From: Apostichopus japonicus
Taxonomy: Eukaryota > Echinodermata > Holothuroidea > Aspidochirotida > Stichopodidae
Length of the DNA stretch: 64,000 bases
Assembly (NCBI RefSeq): GCF_037975245.1
Contig: NC_092583.1
Coordinates: 10,204,764 to 10,268,763 of the forward strand
Direction: 5' to 3'
Shown: positions 12,601 to 24,409 of the stretch, piece after piece
Layout: each line of letters opens with the position of its first letter
Numbering within the stretch: position 1 is the first letter of the stretch
Notes under the pieces: generated by a model
What the model saw: the letters and a program-made list of their open reading frames with translations, nothing else
The model's database searches: none
What the model was told of the DNA's origin: nothing
Translations under genes and position numbers: made by a program

Positions 12601-14080
12601 GTTCCTATGTGTACTGTCACGATGAGCACTTTCTAATGATAACATTGTTATAAGCACATTGTTGGGAACATTTGTTAAAAGCACGTTGTTGTCAGGAATA
12701 CATGGTAAGTACATATTAAGTAGCACATAAATTTTATATGGGTATGCGTATAATTATACTTAGCACATTGATGAGTGTGTAATATAAAGAACACAATGCT
12801 ATATGTGGGCACATTGTTAAATGAGCACATTGTTATTGGTCCATCATTGAGTGTAATGTGAGTACATTGTCCGGATTACATTAACACTACGCACACATTG
12901 TGATATGAGCGCATTGATATGGGACATGTCATATACGCGTATTGTTATGTGGTATGGCAACATTGTTATACTGCGCACACATTGTGATATGAGCACATTG
13001 ATATGGGACATGTCATATACGCGTATTTCTATATGGTATGACAACTTGTTATACTGCGCACACATTGTGATATGAGCACATTGTTATGGAACATGTCATA
13101 TACGCGTATTTCTATATGGTATGACAACATTGTTATACTGCACACACATTTTGATATGAGCACATTGATATGTGACATGTCATATACGCGTATTATTATA
13201 TGGTATGACCACATTGTTATACTGCGCACACATTGTGATATGAGCACATTGTTATGGAACATGTCATATACGCGTATTTCTATATGGTATATGACAACAT
13301 TGCTATACTGCGCACACATTGTGATATGAACACAAGTAGCCAATTGTTATGGGTATATACCTTCTAAGTATTTTGATATGAGGGTATTTGTTAAGAAATA
13401 ATTGTTATAGGCTATGAACAAACTGTCATGGGTGCATTGTTTTATGAGCGCATTGCAGTAACCATAGTAACATTATCACATCGAAATTGTCATAAGAAAA
13501 TGGATATGTGTGAAATCATTGTCCTGTAGACACAATGTTATATGATATTGCTAATGTTGATATCGTGATATGGGCACATTATTATGTGTATGCATTCTCA
13601 ACACATTGCTATGGACATATTCTCATAAGAACATTGCAAAGTCCACGTAATTTTAAGTACATTGTCATGACCTTATTGTAACATGAGCACATAATTGTCA
13701 TGAGTACATAGATGTATATGAACATAGTTATAATGGGGCACATTGTTACGAGAAGACTGTCGGAAGTCAATTGTTATATGAACACATTGCCCTATATATA
13801 GGGGCATTTTTATGGTATATAAAGACCACACTAATATTAATGAATAGATTGTGACATGAGCATATATATATTGAAGCACAATGTTATCGGTACACCGTAC
13901 GTACCTATGAACATATTATTATGAACACAATGCGGTGATCACATTTTCTCTGAATATCTAAACATTGCCAGAAAAACATTGTAATATGCACACATTGTCA
14001 CGAATACATTGCTATAAGCACATCGTCGTTAGCACATGCATTCGTGTTATACATAGCACATTATCACACGCACATTGTAT
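12600..14080. repeat. Degenerate GCACATTGTTAT repeat field with an 84-bp tandem array
   Basis: The whole stretch is built from diverged copies of a motif like AGCACATTGTTATG. Within it, about 12880-13330, a higher-order unit of 84 bp is repeated about five times: the landmark CATGTCATATACGCG occurs at 12925, 13009, 13092, 13176 and 13260, giving steps of 84, 83, 84 and 84. Because 84 is a multiple of three, long frames stay open on both strands and would encode 28-residue repeats. One unit is a base short and switches frame. I read the frames as a by-product of the period and not as genes. Confidence 0.9.
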
Positions 14081-14185
14081 AACGGACAAGTTGTCTCTTT
14101 AATGAACTTCAGTGGCGGAGATTTCTTGTCAGAAGTGGGGGGGTTGCAGGCCATTGATGAAATAAAAAGTCATAACTGCTGGCTC

Positions 14186-14290
14186 ACTATCTAAGTGGAG
14201 CGCCACCATAAGTTGGCGCGAAGTGCACAAGAATTTTTTGGCAAATATTGCCTCCCAGATTGCAGTAAATGGCACTGCCCAGGCCTTGAG
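14186..14290 (+). repeat. Hairpin module, copy 3 of 5
   Basis: Starts ACTATCTAAGTGGAGCGCC, followed by an inverted counterpart (TTGGCGCGAAG) so that GCGCCACC and GGTTGGCGC-type arms can pair, then a conserved run ending in CCTCCCAGAT. Other copies are at 9545-9638 (minus), 10565-10668 (minus), 14346-14440 and 14968-15070 (plus). All five lie in hAT-like elements. Confidence 0.7.
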
Positions 14291-14345
14291 AAGCTGCATT
14301 TAACCAGGGGCGTATGCAGGATTTACTTACCCGGGGGCGCGTATT

Positions 14346-14440
14346 ACTATCTAAGCGGAGCGCCACCATTGGTTGGCGCGAAGCGTACAAGCAAATTTCT
14401 GGTTTTGGTACCCCCAAATTACCGGAAATGGCTTCTCGGG
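14346..14440 (+). repeat. Hairpin module, copy 4 of 5
   Basis: Begins ACTATCTAAGCGGAGCGCC and is the least altered copy: the stem GCGCCACC-ATT-GGTTGGCGC is clear. It sits 160 bp from the previous copy in the same hAT-like element. Confidence 0.7.
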
Positions 14441-14967
14441 CTTGAAACTGACCAACCATATATATGTACACTTTGCCTGAGAACCAAGTTTTTTCCAAAT
14501 ACTTTTTTTCTTATCTATAACCTTTTTGAAGATTGTCACCAGTCACACATCATGTTCGACTTCATCACATATCCTGTGGATCATTGCTTTTGTAGGTGAT
14601 TCTTCATCGCGGCCCACAATATACGTTAGCCCCACTGTTCAGAATTTGAAAATTCACAATTCTCGTGAATAAATTCACTTCAAAACATACCCATAATGTT
14701 GCACAAAATATCATCTATGGACAACCGATATAGAAAAACCTCCTTCAAACCCAAACAGACGGGTCAAAATTGCACGAGTATGATGAAGTATGAAGAAGAA
14801 TGTTGGTTAGGGAATTTTCGAAAATTCAGACGGCTACTAAAAATTTCGTTGAGGAAATAAAAATATACCAGATATTTCCGAAACCGAACACTACACACAT
14901 CGACAGTTTTGAGAATGGGCGCAGATCAGTCTTGGATAATGGTGGGGACGCGTGTCTGTTCTATGAC

Positions 14968-15070
14968 ACTATCTAAGCGGAGCGCGACCATGGGTTCGCG
15001 CGTAGCGTACGATTTTTTTGGGCAAATATACCTCCCAGATCGCCGGAAATAACACTTCCCAGACCTAATG
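14968..15070 (+). repeat. Hairpin module, copy 5 of 5
   Basis: Begins ACTATCTAAGCGGAGCGCG and continues through GGGCAAATATACCTCCCAG and CACTTCCCAG, matching the other copies with several substitutions. It lies in the right half of the 14110-15771 element. Confidence 0.65.
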
Positions 15071-15779
15071 ATGCTCCTAAACCTCCTTAAGTTTTAGATC
15101 TCATGGCTTAGAAATTTAGTTTGGAGAAATACATGGGCGTCTGCAGAAAGAAAATCAGGGGACAAATAATCCAAGTAGACTTTTGTATATACGCCCATGG
15201 TTTGGAGGCTGTTTATCGTGGAACGCCATTTTTATGCTCACTGATATGATGTGATATCTGCTGTTTGCTTTACAAATTCGAATAATTTTGTCACTGTTCC
15301 TCTTTCTCTTCCCGTTTTCTTGCCGTATTTTCTACTCCATCCTTTTCTCTCTTTCTTCTTTTTCTTTTCCTTCACCTCGTTGAAGTTGGCAAGTGTATAC
15401 AGTTCCAAAGCTATTCAACAGCAACAAAACGCTATTTTGTGTATGTCTGTTGTGGGGTGAAGTTAGTGCTATGAGCTACAAGTTCCAATGCGCGAGGTGG
15501 GGAAAGGGGCTAGAAAAAATGTGTGGGTCAATTCTAACTCGGTTTTCGGTCGTTAATTGTTGATGTGGCCTACCAGGTGAAAGGTTGAAATGACTTTAAC
15601 AATTTCAAATTTAATAATTTGATTTATTATGCCATTTGGAGGACATAACATAGGCTATAACAGAACATTACTGGCAAAAACTAGGGGGGGTTGATTGTGT
15701 GGGCCAACCCCCCCTCTTCAAAAAGTGGGGGGGTTAAAACCCCCCCAACCCCCCCTGTTTCTCCGCCACTGATGAACTT

Positions 15780-17030
15780 CGATGCATGGATGCGACCTAA
15801 TTAGTCCTTTCTATTCAAGGCAATTAAATTGACATCGATAAATCAGTTTGTATTTAAATCAAGACATCATCATCTTGGAAGGATATCTAGATTGTATAGT
15901 AGAACAATGTAGTGTATGAACTCGATTTAAGTTTATGATATATATACCGTCATTGCTACACTTCAATAACATAGTCATAAACTGTCCACGCGATGAGGTG
16001 TTTTACGTCACTCGTGTCATAGTAATCAATGGTAGGCTCCAGTTTCTATTTTATCTGTTAAAGAGATACAACTCTGTTACCTTCATAATAAATGTGATTT
16101 AAGAATGTATTTTGATCGTATATGTGCACAGGAGTTAGTTCATACATTTGTTAATATTTAAAGGAAAATAGAAGTGGAAAATATAGAGAAAGAGTTGTCG
16201 CCTGTGTTTTATATGCATATTATTGTTTCAACACAATGTATCGATCATGCATGGTAACGTATGCACCGTGAAGAAATTTACCACGCTTCGCGCGCGTGCA
16301 TTTCTTACTTTTTAGGATTTTTTTCTATACCACTGTTTCTGTAGTATATTATACCATTACTTGCACAAACAACCACCTCCCCCCCCCCCGTTTTTTTCGC
16401 TATTATTTAGTATGATAAAATGTATACTAAAAAAAATCAACTTCCTACGATTGATACAACAGATATATTTACCTGAAGAACTGTGACAGTCTGACAAGAA
16501 AACCACCAAAAAGTCGATAAATACTGGAAGAAAATAAGACGAACAGAATAAAATATCTACCGCCGGGTGTTTACAATATTAGTGTCAAGTTCACTCCGTT
16601 AATTAGACAATAATAAACACTGTAAATAATTGTTGTCCAAAAAAAGTGGAAAAGAATTCGATAATATTTGTAGATAGTCAAAACGGTGATAGTTGATTGA
16701 CAGAGAAATTATTGAAGATGTTACTTTAATAATCATATGAGAAACGAAATGACTTCAATCGATTCATAACAATTTCATTTTCAATCTGTTATTAGTTATT
16801 TTTGTTATTGTGGAGTTTAAATATTCGTCAGGAATAAAGCTACTGTAAATTAAGCTCCCATCTGGCTAAATAAAGACAAACATCGGAACAGCCTATACAT
16901 TGATACTACACACTGCCACCTTATATATCTATACAGCGGCACGTAACCCTTTTTTTTTGACAATTAACTTCGACGTTTGTAATTGCTCACTTCTACCACA
17001 GAGCACGAGGTCGATACGGAGTTCCTTTTA
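15780..17030. other. Non-coding stretch, nothing recognised
   Basis: AT-rich sequence with a C11 tract near 16379-16390 and no recognisable gene, RNA or transposon end. Confidence 0.5.
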
Positions 17031-17189
17031 GAGTAGACGTGTAATATGAGTACATCATCATGAGTGCATGCGTGTAGAAGTACAATTCCTTGTGGTGTGA
17101 GAACGTGTACGCGTACTATGAGCTGTAAACGTGGAGCACGAGTACTGTCATCTTGCACTTGTATATGATAGCATATTCCAAAAATGCCC

Positions 17190-17995
17190 CGAATACCAGT
17201 GCAAGTACAAACTATGAGTGCGAATACAAAGCATGAAGGCGGGTACAAACCATGAATGCCAGTACAAACCATAAGTGTAAGTACCAACCATGAGTGCGAG
17301 TACAGACCATGAATGCGAGTACAAGTGTGTCAGTACAAACCATGAGTACGAGTACAAACTCTGAATACGAGTACAAACCGTGAGTGTGAGTACAAACCAT
17401 GAGCGTGAGTCCAAACCATGAAATCAATGGTACGATTAAAAATCACGAATACGAGTACAAAACATGAGTGCTAGTGTAAGCCATGAGTACGAGTACAAAC
17501 CATGAATGCCAGGACAAACCATAAGTGTTAGTACCAACCATGAGTGCGAGTACAAACCATGAATGCGAGTACAAGTGTGTGAGTACAAATCATGAGTACG
17601 GGTACAAACTCTGAATACGAGTACAAACCGTGAGTGCGAGTACAAACCATGAGCGTGAGTACAAACCATGAAACAACGAGTACGAGTACAATCCATGAAT
17701 ACGAGTACAAACCATGAGAACGAGTACAAACATGAGTGTGAGTACCAACCATTAGTAAGAGTACAAACCATGAATGCCAGGACAAACCATAAGTGTAAGT
17801 ACCAACCATGAGTACGAGTACAAACCATGAATGCGAGTACAAGTGTGTGGGTACAAAGCATGAGTACGAGTAAAAACTCTGAATACGAGTACAAACCGTG
17901 GGTGCGAGTACAAGCCATGAGCGTGAGTACAAACCATGAAACCATGAGTACGAGTACAAACCAGGAGTACGAGTACAAACCATCAGTGCGAGTAC
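17190..17995. repeat. 19-bp minisatellite with a 250-268 bp higher-order period
   Basis: Units resemble CCATGAGTACGAGTACAAA (19 bp) with many variants. Because 19 is not a multiple of three, three units (57 bp) encode 19 residues while rotating through all frames, which gives long overlapping minus-strand frames rich in FVL, CTRTHG and LYSYS. The landmark ACTCTGAATACGAG recurs at about 17358, 17608 and 17876, so the array has three larger blocks of 13-14 units. The open frames are consequences of the repeat and not evidence of a protein. Confidence 0.9.
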
Positions 17996-17999
17996 AGGT

Positions 18000-19620
18000 T
18001 AACTATGCTAGAATACAAGTACAATTATGGAGTCACTGCAAGGACGATATGGTGTATTTTAACACACAGAGGTCTACATAGGCACCCTTTCCCATAGTAT
18101 ACATATAAGCTCCCTTGCCTGTAGTATATGCACTTATGAGGGACCAGTTAACTAACTCGTATGGCATATATCAAATTTCACGTATAGAATGAACGGCGAA
18201 AATGTAACTTGATAAAATGATTCGTGACGTCACTAGCGCCGAAATTCATAACGATCGGTTAAGCATAACGAGGATACATCCTAAGTGGACGGTGGAGATC
18301 CTATTACCAATGGTGGTACGAGTTCATATATATACTTGCGCATTTTCGCAGCGGAGATGATCTTCAAGAAGTGACGTCACAAAGATATTTTTGTGAGCGA
18401 AGGGATTACAACATCATATACGATGGATTGTAAGTTTATCGCATTACCATTTATTTGGAACGACAGACATGGATAGAGTTACCGTTATTTGGAGTGGTGG
18501 GTGGACCTGAGTCCCGCCACCCTATCCCTCTCTCCCTTCGACACCGCTACACATATAAGAAAATCCTTCCATGCAGGTTAGAAGTGCGCGTGACACTATT
18601 CAATATTCATAATTTACCATTTACTGTTGCCAACGATTCTGATGCAACCGACAGTGAATTTTCGCAAGAACGTGCCGTAGATTTGATTTATCCGCTTATA
18701 CAATAATTTCTTTCTTTTGTAATCAGTGTCACCGAAAATCGTGTCACAAAATGTGAACCTTTATCTGAATGTATTACGGCATTGACTATTACTGCGTTAA
18801 GATTGTCACGGGATTCGGAAACAAAGCATCACGGAAGATAAAAGAAGACTTTGTTTCTGTCTTTATTCTCTAAATATTTCTCCACGTAACCAGGTGATAC
18901 CGGTTCTTTCTATATACACCGCTAAAAGAATATACGAGGTTACCAGCGCAATATCAGATCTTGGCCAGCTTGGAAGAAGTTATGAACAAAAACAAAAACC
19001 TAATTTACGTCCAACGTCTTCTCTCGACTTTTCTTTCCCTATTCGCGTTCAATGTTTTACTAAAGGCGACATTTCATGATAAGATTACACTCCACGAGAC
19101 GCCTGTCGGCCAAATGTTTTGTGTACGACTGCAGCTTTTGCCCTCCGTGATAATAAAATGAAAGTGTTAAATTTCCTTCCCTTGTGTATCCTATAATATA
19201 TATTTATAGTAGTGAAATTGCAGACGGGCTTTATTCGCGCTGCTTTGGCAAGGCTGACAGAAGTTCATTCCTATGCACTCCTCTCGCTCTCTCTCGCTGG
19301 AATAAGTATTTTCATAATTATATAACTGAGAATATCTACGGAACGTCTCGGAATTAAATATTGTCTTATATATATAGAGTAGGTAAATTGTAACGGTGAT
19401 CTTTATGGCAATACATAGTTGAGGGGGGGGGGGGAGGGGAGGAGGTTGTATGATGGGTGTGCAGAGGATTTAGCGGGGTCACAGTTGCATGTGCGAGTGA
19501 TGGAGATGAGGTAATTACTTAAAAACGTCGAGATAGTCACGTGTTCCCTGATGTGTATATTTGTAACCATATATACAGTCAACATCTTGTGAGTGCCCCG
19601 GAACTATTTTCTAAGTTTTT
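18000..19620. other. Non-coding stretch with two palindromic CRE-like sites
   Basis: TGACGTCA, the full cAMP-response-element palindrome, occurs at 18225-18232 and 18372-18379, with a TATATATA run between them near 18331. Frames at 18455-18706 and 18894-19161 follow but have no recognisable domain. A promoter is possible but unproven. A G tract lies at about 19422-19434. Confidence 0.3.
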
Positions 19621-19684
19621 GTTCAAATTGCAGTGACATCTGATCGAGCGGAGTTCAAATTGCAGTGACATCTTATCGAGTACG
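19621..19684. repeat. 32-bp direct duplication
   Basis: GTTCAAATTGCAGTGACATC occurs twice, 32 bp apart, the first followed by TGATCGAGCGGA and the second by TTATCGAGTACG. It immediately precedes a GGGGT-rich tract. Confidence 0.75.
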
Positions 19685-19730
19685 GGTGGGGTGAGGTGGG
19701 GTGGGGTGGAGGTGGGGTGGGGATGTGGGG
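19684..19730 (+). repeat. GGGGT-rich tract, G-quadruplex candidate
   Basis: The tract contains at least five runs of three or more G separated by one to four bases (GGGTGGGGTGAGGTGGGG and onward). This meets the usual pattern for an intramolecular G-quadruplex. Confidence 0.6.
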
Positions 19731-19930
19731 AATCTCTCCAAAGATACCAATTCTCGAAGAGAAAATAAACGCCTAGTCTGTATTCCTTGATTTTCGTTAC
19801 TCAACTTCATACTTCATACAACGAATTTTTACATTCTCTCCGCTCACACTGTCAACTTTAAAAGTTGAATCGGTCAGAATGCCCTTATCAATTAAGTAGA
19901 TCTCTCCAATACTGAAGTCATTACACTACG

Positions 19931-19931
<1 letters not shown>

Positions 19932-19996
<65 letters not shown>
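19932..19996. repeat. (TA)n microsatellite, about 32 units
   Basis: Uninterrupted alternating TA for about 64 bp. Confidence 0.98.
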
Positions 19997-19998
<2 letters not shown>

Positions 19999-21290
19999 TT
20001 TTTAAGTTTTTAAAATATAACCCTTCGTATATTCTTCGTAAACTTGAGAATAGGCATACTGAATATATATACAGGACAAACATAAACCACTCGAGGGTTT
20101 ATGCATATCAGATTCCTATCACAAAGATTGAATAATAGTAAGGACCTCTAAGGTATAGAATGTGATGTAAAGACGTGATGAGTAAATTGATAACGTAAAT
20201 TTATCAATTTTTCATCTTTGGACAGGAAAATTTAGTCAAGCTATATAGGTATATATACTTTTTTACCATATTCAATACCTTTGTAACATCTTTGGATTAA
20301 CAGACTTTGAAACTAGATCAAAATTTGACTCTTTCCATGATAACAGCGAGGTTAATATGAAGTACAACTTGTATTTTGTTCTATTCGTCTGCTTTCACCT
20401 TGTGACATCAATTTTAACTTCATCATTATAGCCAGTTTGTAATGGGAAGGTTTTTAGTTGCAACATCCAAATACATTGTGGACTTAGACAATGATTGATT
20501 ATTGGATGTATTGCTGACGTAGGGTGCATGGGGGGGGGGGGTGGGATAGGGGTTGACAGATGAGAAAGGAATTATCAAATTAAGGAGTCAAAACCAGAGT
20601 TGTATTAAAAACTTTCAATATATTTAAACATTATGACACTATAAAATAATTTAATATATATATAAATATATGTAAATTAAAAATTGAATAAAGTTTTGAA
20701 CATAAATATAAAAATAAACTTTAAATTATGAGAGACTCTGGACAACGAATATACGAGTCATATTGACGCTGAAAGCAATCAGCATTTGTTTACAAATGTA
20801 TATAAATGAAATGATAACATATTAATATAATTCTGTACATTCTCTTCAATTGTCTCTGTCTTGTGCACTAACTTCCTCTTTGAGCTTTCTGTCTCGTCCT
20901 CACATAATTCAATCTTTCGACTCACAGCACTATCATTGTCATGCCACTTACCCCTACCCTGGATCCATGCACGCATCCTCCTTAAGTTCAGTCCTTCAAA
21001 CCCATATACGACTTTCAAAGCATCGCCCCCCCCCTTCCCCTCGCACCAACTCTCCCCTTGACCCTTCTGTTTACCATCACTTCAAATCGCAGTATGACCC
21101 TCGCCTCTACCGAAGAAAAGAAAAGCTGGTTTCCATAATTACATCTTGAAATACTTGAGTAATATGTTGTACGTATACATACATTCCTTTAAAAATCAGT
21201 TTACAAAGTTAATTTCTTCCCATTTAAGAAAGAGCCATAGATTTTTGTTGTTTTTGTTTTCTTTCTTTTGTGGCTGACGATTTGAGAGCT
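19997..21290. other. Non-coding stretch 3' of the NEK gene
   Basis: AT-rich sequence with a G tract at about 20530-20541. Frames at 20779-21018 and 20850-21149 have low-complexity composition and no recognisable domain. Confidence 0.5.
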
Positions 21291-21293
21291 ATA

Positions 21294-21299
21294 TTTATT
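21294..21299 (-). terminator. Polyadenylation signal of the NEK-like gene
   Basis: AATAAA on the minus strand, about 52 bases after the stop codon. It is the nearest canonical signal downstream of the last exon. Confidence 0.6.
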
Positions 21300-21350
21300 T
21301 CTAACTATACGACGCTAATAAATTGCATTGGCCTCGAAGCTATGTACGGA

Positions 21351-24300
21351 TCAATGACATCGATTTTCCAAGTCCCACATTTGTAACAGTACAGGGAAGT
21401 ATCTCATTTGACTACTACCAATTCGATCATTCATTAATTTTACTAGCTTATCACTTTCAGCCGTTTCTTCTAAACAGTTTAACGCACTGACGCATTTGTC
21501 TGTACCAAGTTTGTCTTCTAAGTAAAATCGAAGGGATTCCAACCTGCCACGTACTGACCCTGTATCATCATCAGATGTAGGCGTCCCAGCATGCATCACG
21601 GTTGCAATCTCCATCGTTCTGTTCGGTGACAAAGGAGTGGAAACGACTGTTTGTTGACAACTAACCGAGAATCCATATTCGATGCTTTCCTGTTTCACGG
21701 CGCTCTCTTCATTAGTACAACCATTTTGAATAGCTGTCGTGTGAACCCTTGATAAGTTATCAGGAGATATAATATTCTTCTCTATTGAAGTAAAATGTTG
21801 CTTAGAAACATATTTCTCGATTATGTTGTCGTTTTTGATGACTTGCTTAACGTTTTCATCTAAAAGTTGTTGAAGATCGCATTTATTCTTTTTGGAGCCT
21901 TCTGGCACGCCATTATGCCTGTGAAAGACGTACGTCTTTCCACACTGAACTTCTTGTATATTCTTCTCATCACACGGTTTAACCAACCTATCTTCAACAT
22001 TAACCTTGTCCCGAATCTTCATCTTCCGGGTCTTATCGATCTGTAAAATATGACGAGAATACGGAAAAGGAATACTCTGATTTGATGAGAAAAAAATTCC
22101 TTCATCATTAAGAAATATATATCATATATTTCGTTATATGAAGAAAACGCAATAAGTTCAGCGGAAGTATATTATATCAGACGCCTAATGTTACATGACT
22201 GTCTTAAAAAAAAACTGTCATGCGACTTGAATTTTTCTGTGTTGAAATATTTATTTGCTTACGGCAAAGACTAAGAATCAATTGCGGATTCGTTCCTTTT
22301 CGCAATAACCAAACAATCTCAATTTCTGTGCGAATTGTCTGTCAGTAAGCATCAATTTCTTTGTTCTAAATTATAGTCTAACCTACTTCCCCGGTTGTAA
22401 ACAGAATCTTTCAATCTGACGTTCCCCGTAGTCAGGAAAATTTAAAACAAATTCTAAAAGCTGACAACATCCGTTCTCACCTTATGATTCTGTGTCGTCT
22501 CGATGACGTCAGAGTCCTTTGACGATCGACTTGGAGCAAGTCTAATCATTTTGTTGCGGTGACAAACTAAATGTTCATTTCTTTTGATATTGCTTCCCCC
22601 ATGCTGATCAACAACATTGACAGTCCGTTTCTTTGTAGGTCTGTCCCTGCAGTCAGAACTGTCCCGAGGGTTGGAAAACTTCAAAATGTGTTTATTTTCC
22701 TTCTGTGTATCGTCCTCAGATGTATTTCTGCGCACCGAGGCGAACGAAGAAGTCTTTTTCATGCAGCGTGGTTTCACATTCGCAGTAGTGTCTTCGTTGT
22801 TATGTTTAACGGCTGTTGATTCTTGCCTTACTACACATGATGAACTCTCGCTGGATAATGACGTGTGCTTTTGTTCAATGGGACGTATCGAATACGATTC
22901 TGACTTCATCTTGGTAGATTTCTGTGCCATATTTTTACTTTCAACCTTGTTGCATTCACTTGATATCCCTCCCAATCGCTTTCTCATTCCCTTTTCATTG
23001 CGAATCTCATTTGTCATTTTATTTGTAGATTTCTCTCCAGGAAGTGACGTCATGCTTTCAGTCTTTCGATTTGTGTAATTTAGGACATAGGTCCTCATCT
23101 TTGGGACTTGAAGGACCTGCCAGGCTGTGGGACGCTTGTCTGGCTTCACTCGGAGCAGTATGCACACCAGATCACTGACCAGTAAACTGTAATCACTGAA
23201 ATATCAATAAATTAATATTATTAAAATTAGAGTTGGTACCACATGTTTGCTATAAATAAATTTAAAAAAAAAATATATATATAAAGGAAAACTACGTCTC
23301 CCATACCTTTTCCACTCCTTCCCTCCCTCAATTTTCGAGACAATGTAGTAGATAAAACTAAACAATTAGAGGTCTCTTTGAGTATAACTATTGCGAGGGT
23401 GACAGTAAAATCCTTCATGAAGACAGAATATTGGAACCCACTGTTTGAGTTTTCAGCGTATTGAGAAGGGGTACAATGGTTTTGATCTTAAATAATCACC
23501 AGAAATCATTATATACCGTAACCTTTTAAACTTAATAGTTGTCTTTTATCTCGATTTGAGATTTGTGTGCATGTATTTTGTGTGTGCATGTGGTGTGTGT
23601 ATATGGGGATGCATTTGGTCTGTTTGTGTGCTAGTGTATGAGGGAGGGCGAGAAAAGAGGTGGCGTTCGTTGTTCTTGGTTATTCCATCGGAACCCGAAA
23701 AATGACATTCATATACTTGCATGAATATTATAGTTTGGTATTCCATTTACATCCCTTTCAAGAAAAGAACAATATCAGCAATTTATATTATTAAAGATGT
23801 CAATTGTTGGTTCATATATACTGACTCTGCTTACATTCTACATACTAGCTATTTCAAGCCTGAACAATCAAAGTATATTTGAGGGCAAAGAAACCTGTCG
23901 AACTACACCATCAACATACTTGTTTTGATCTGTATTTTATCAACAAGCTGATGTCCCTCTCATGATATTTACATCTTTGCAATAATCTGGGTTACGATGT
24001 CAAACAAACACCTACCTCGTAACAGGAGGATAAACTCCTCTGAGAATATTCACAACCAGACCAGAAAAGTCCTTAGCTTGAAAAGGATGTTTTAAGGTCA
24101 CTAGTTCATAAAGAATACAGCCCAAGGCCCACATGTCACTCTTCTGGTTGTATCTGGACATATTTGGACCAGATTTAAGGAATTTTGGATAAACAACTAA
24201 CTTATGTCTAATTAAAGTAGCATTACTGTTTGTGTTTACAATGTGAACATGTGTTTGTTTTTTCTTTTCTTATATATAACAGTAGCCACTATAGTAATCA

Positions 24301-24363
24301 CAAACAAACAGACTTGTAGTGGATCTTTACTTGTACTCGTATTCCGATACAGTAGTCATGGTT

Positions 24364-24409
<46 letters not shown>

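Larger units (their letters stand above)
14110..15771. mobile_element. hAT-like non-autonomous transposon with perfect 8-bp target duplication
   Basis: The element starts CAGTGGCGGAG and ends CTCCGCCACTG, with G-rich and C-rich runs just inside each end. It is flanked by an exact eight-base duplication, ATGAACTT, at 14102-14109 and 15772-15779. Both terminal sequence and duplication length match the hAT superfamily. The interior has no transposase domain. It carries three plus-oriented copies of a hairpin module (14186, 14346, 14968) and an internal end-like sequence CAGGGGCGTATGCAGG near 14307. Open frames with LSGAPPLVGAKR-like strings are translations of the module. Confidence 0.85.

Noticed and set aside
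12844-13343. Minus- and plus-strand frames encoding 28-residue repeats
   Set aside because: They follow from a repeat period that is a multiple of three. They are open on both strands and have no start or splice context.
14187-14599. Frames with LSGAPPLVGAKR-type peptides
   Set aside because: They are translations of the repeated hairpin module in hAT-like elements, in both orientations, and not genes.
16964-17978. Long minus-strand frames rich in FVL/CTRTHG/LYSYS
   Set aside because: Translation of a 19-bp minisatellite in rotating frames. The overlapping frames have the same composition, so no protein is implied.
17190-17995. CRISPR-like array
   Set aside because: Repeat units abut directly with no unique spacers, and the genome is eukaryotic.
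20779-21149. Frames 3' of the NEK gene on both strands
   Set aside because: Low-complexity composition, mutually overlapping, and located beyond the NEK polyadenylation signal.
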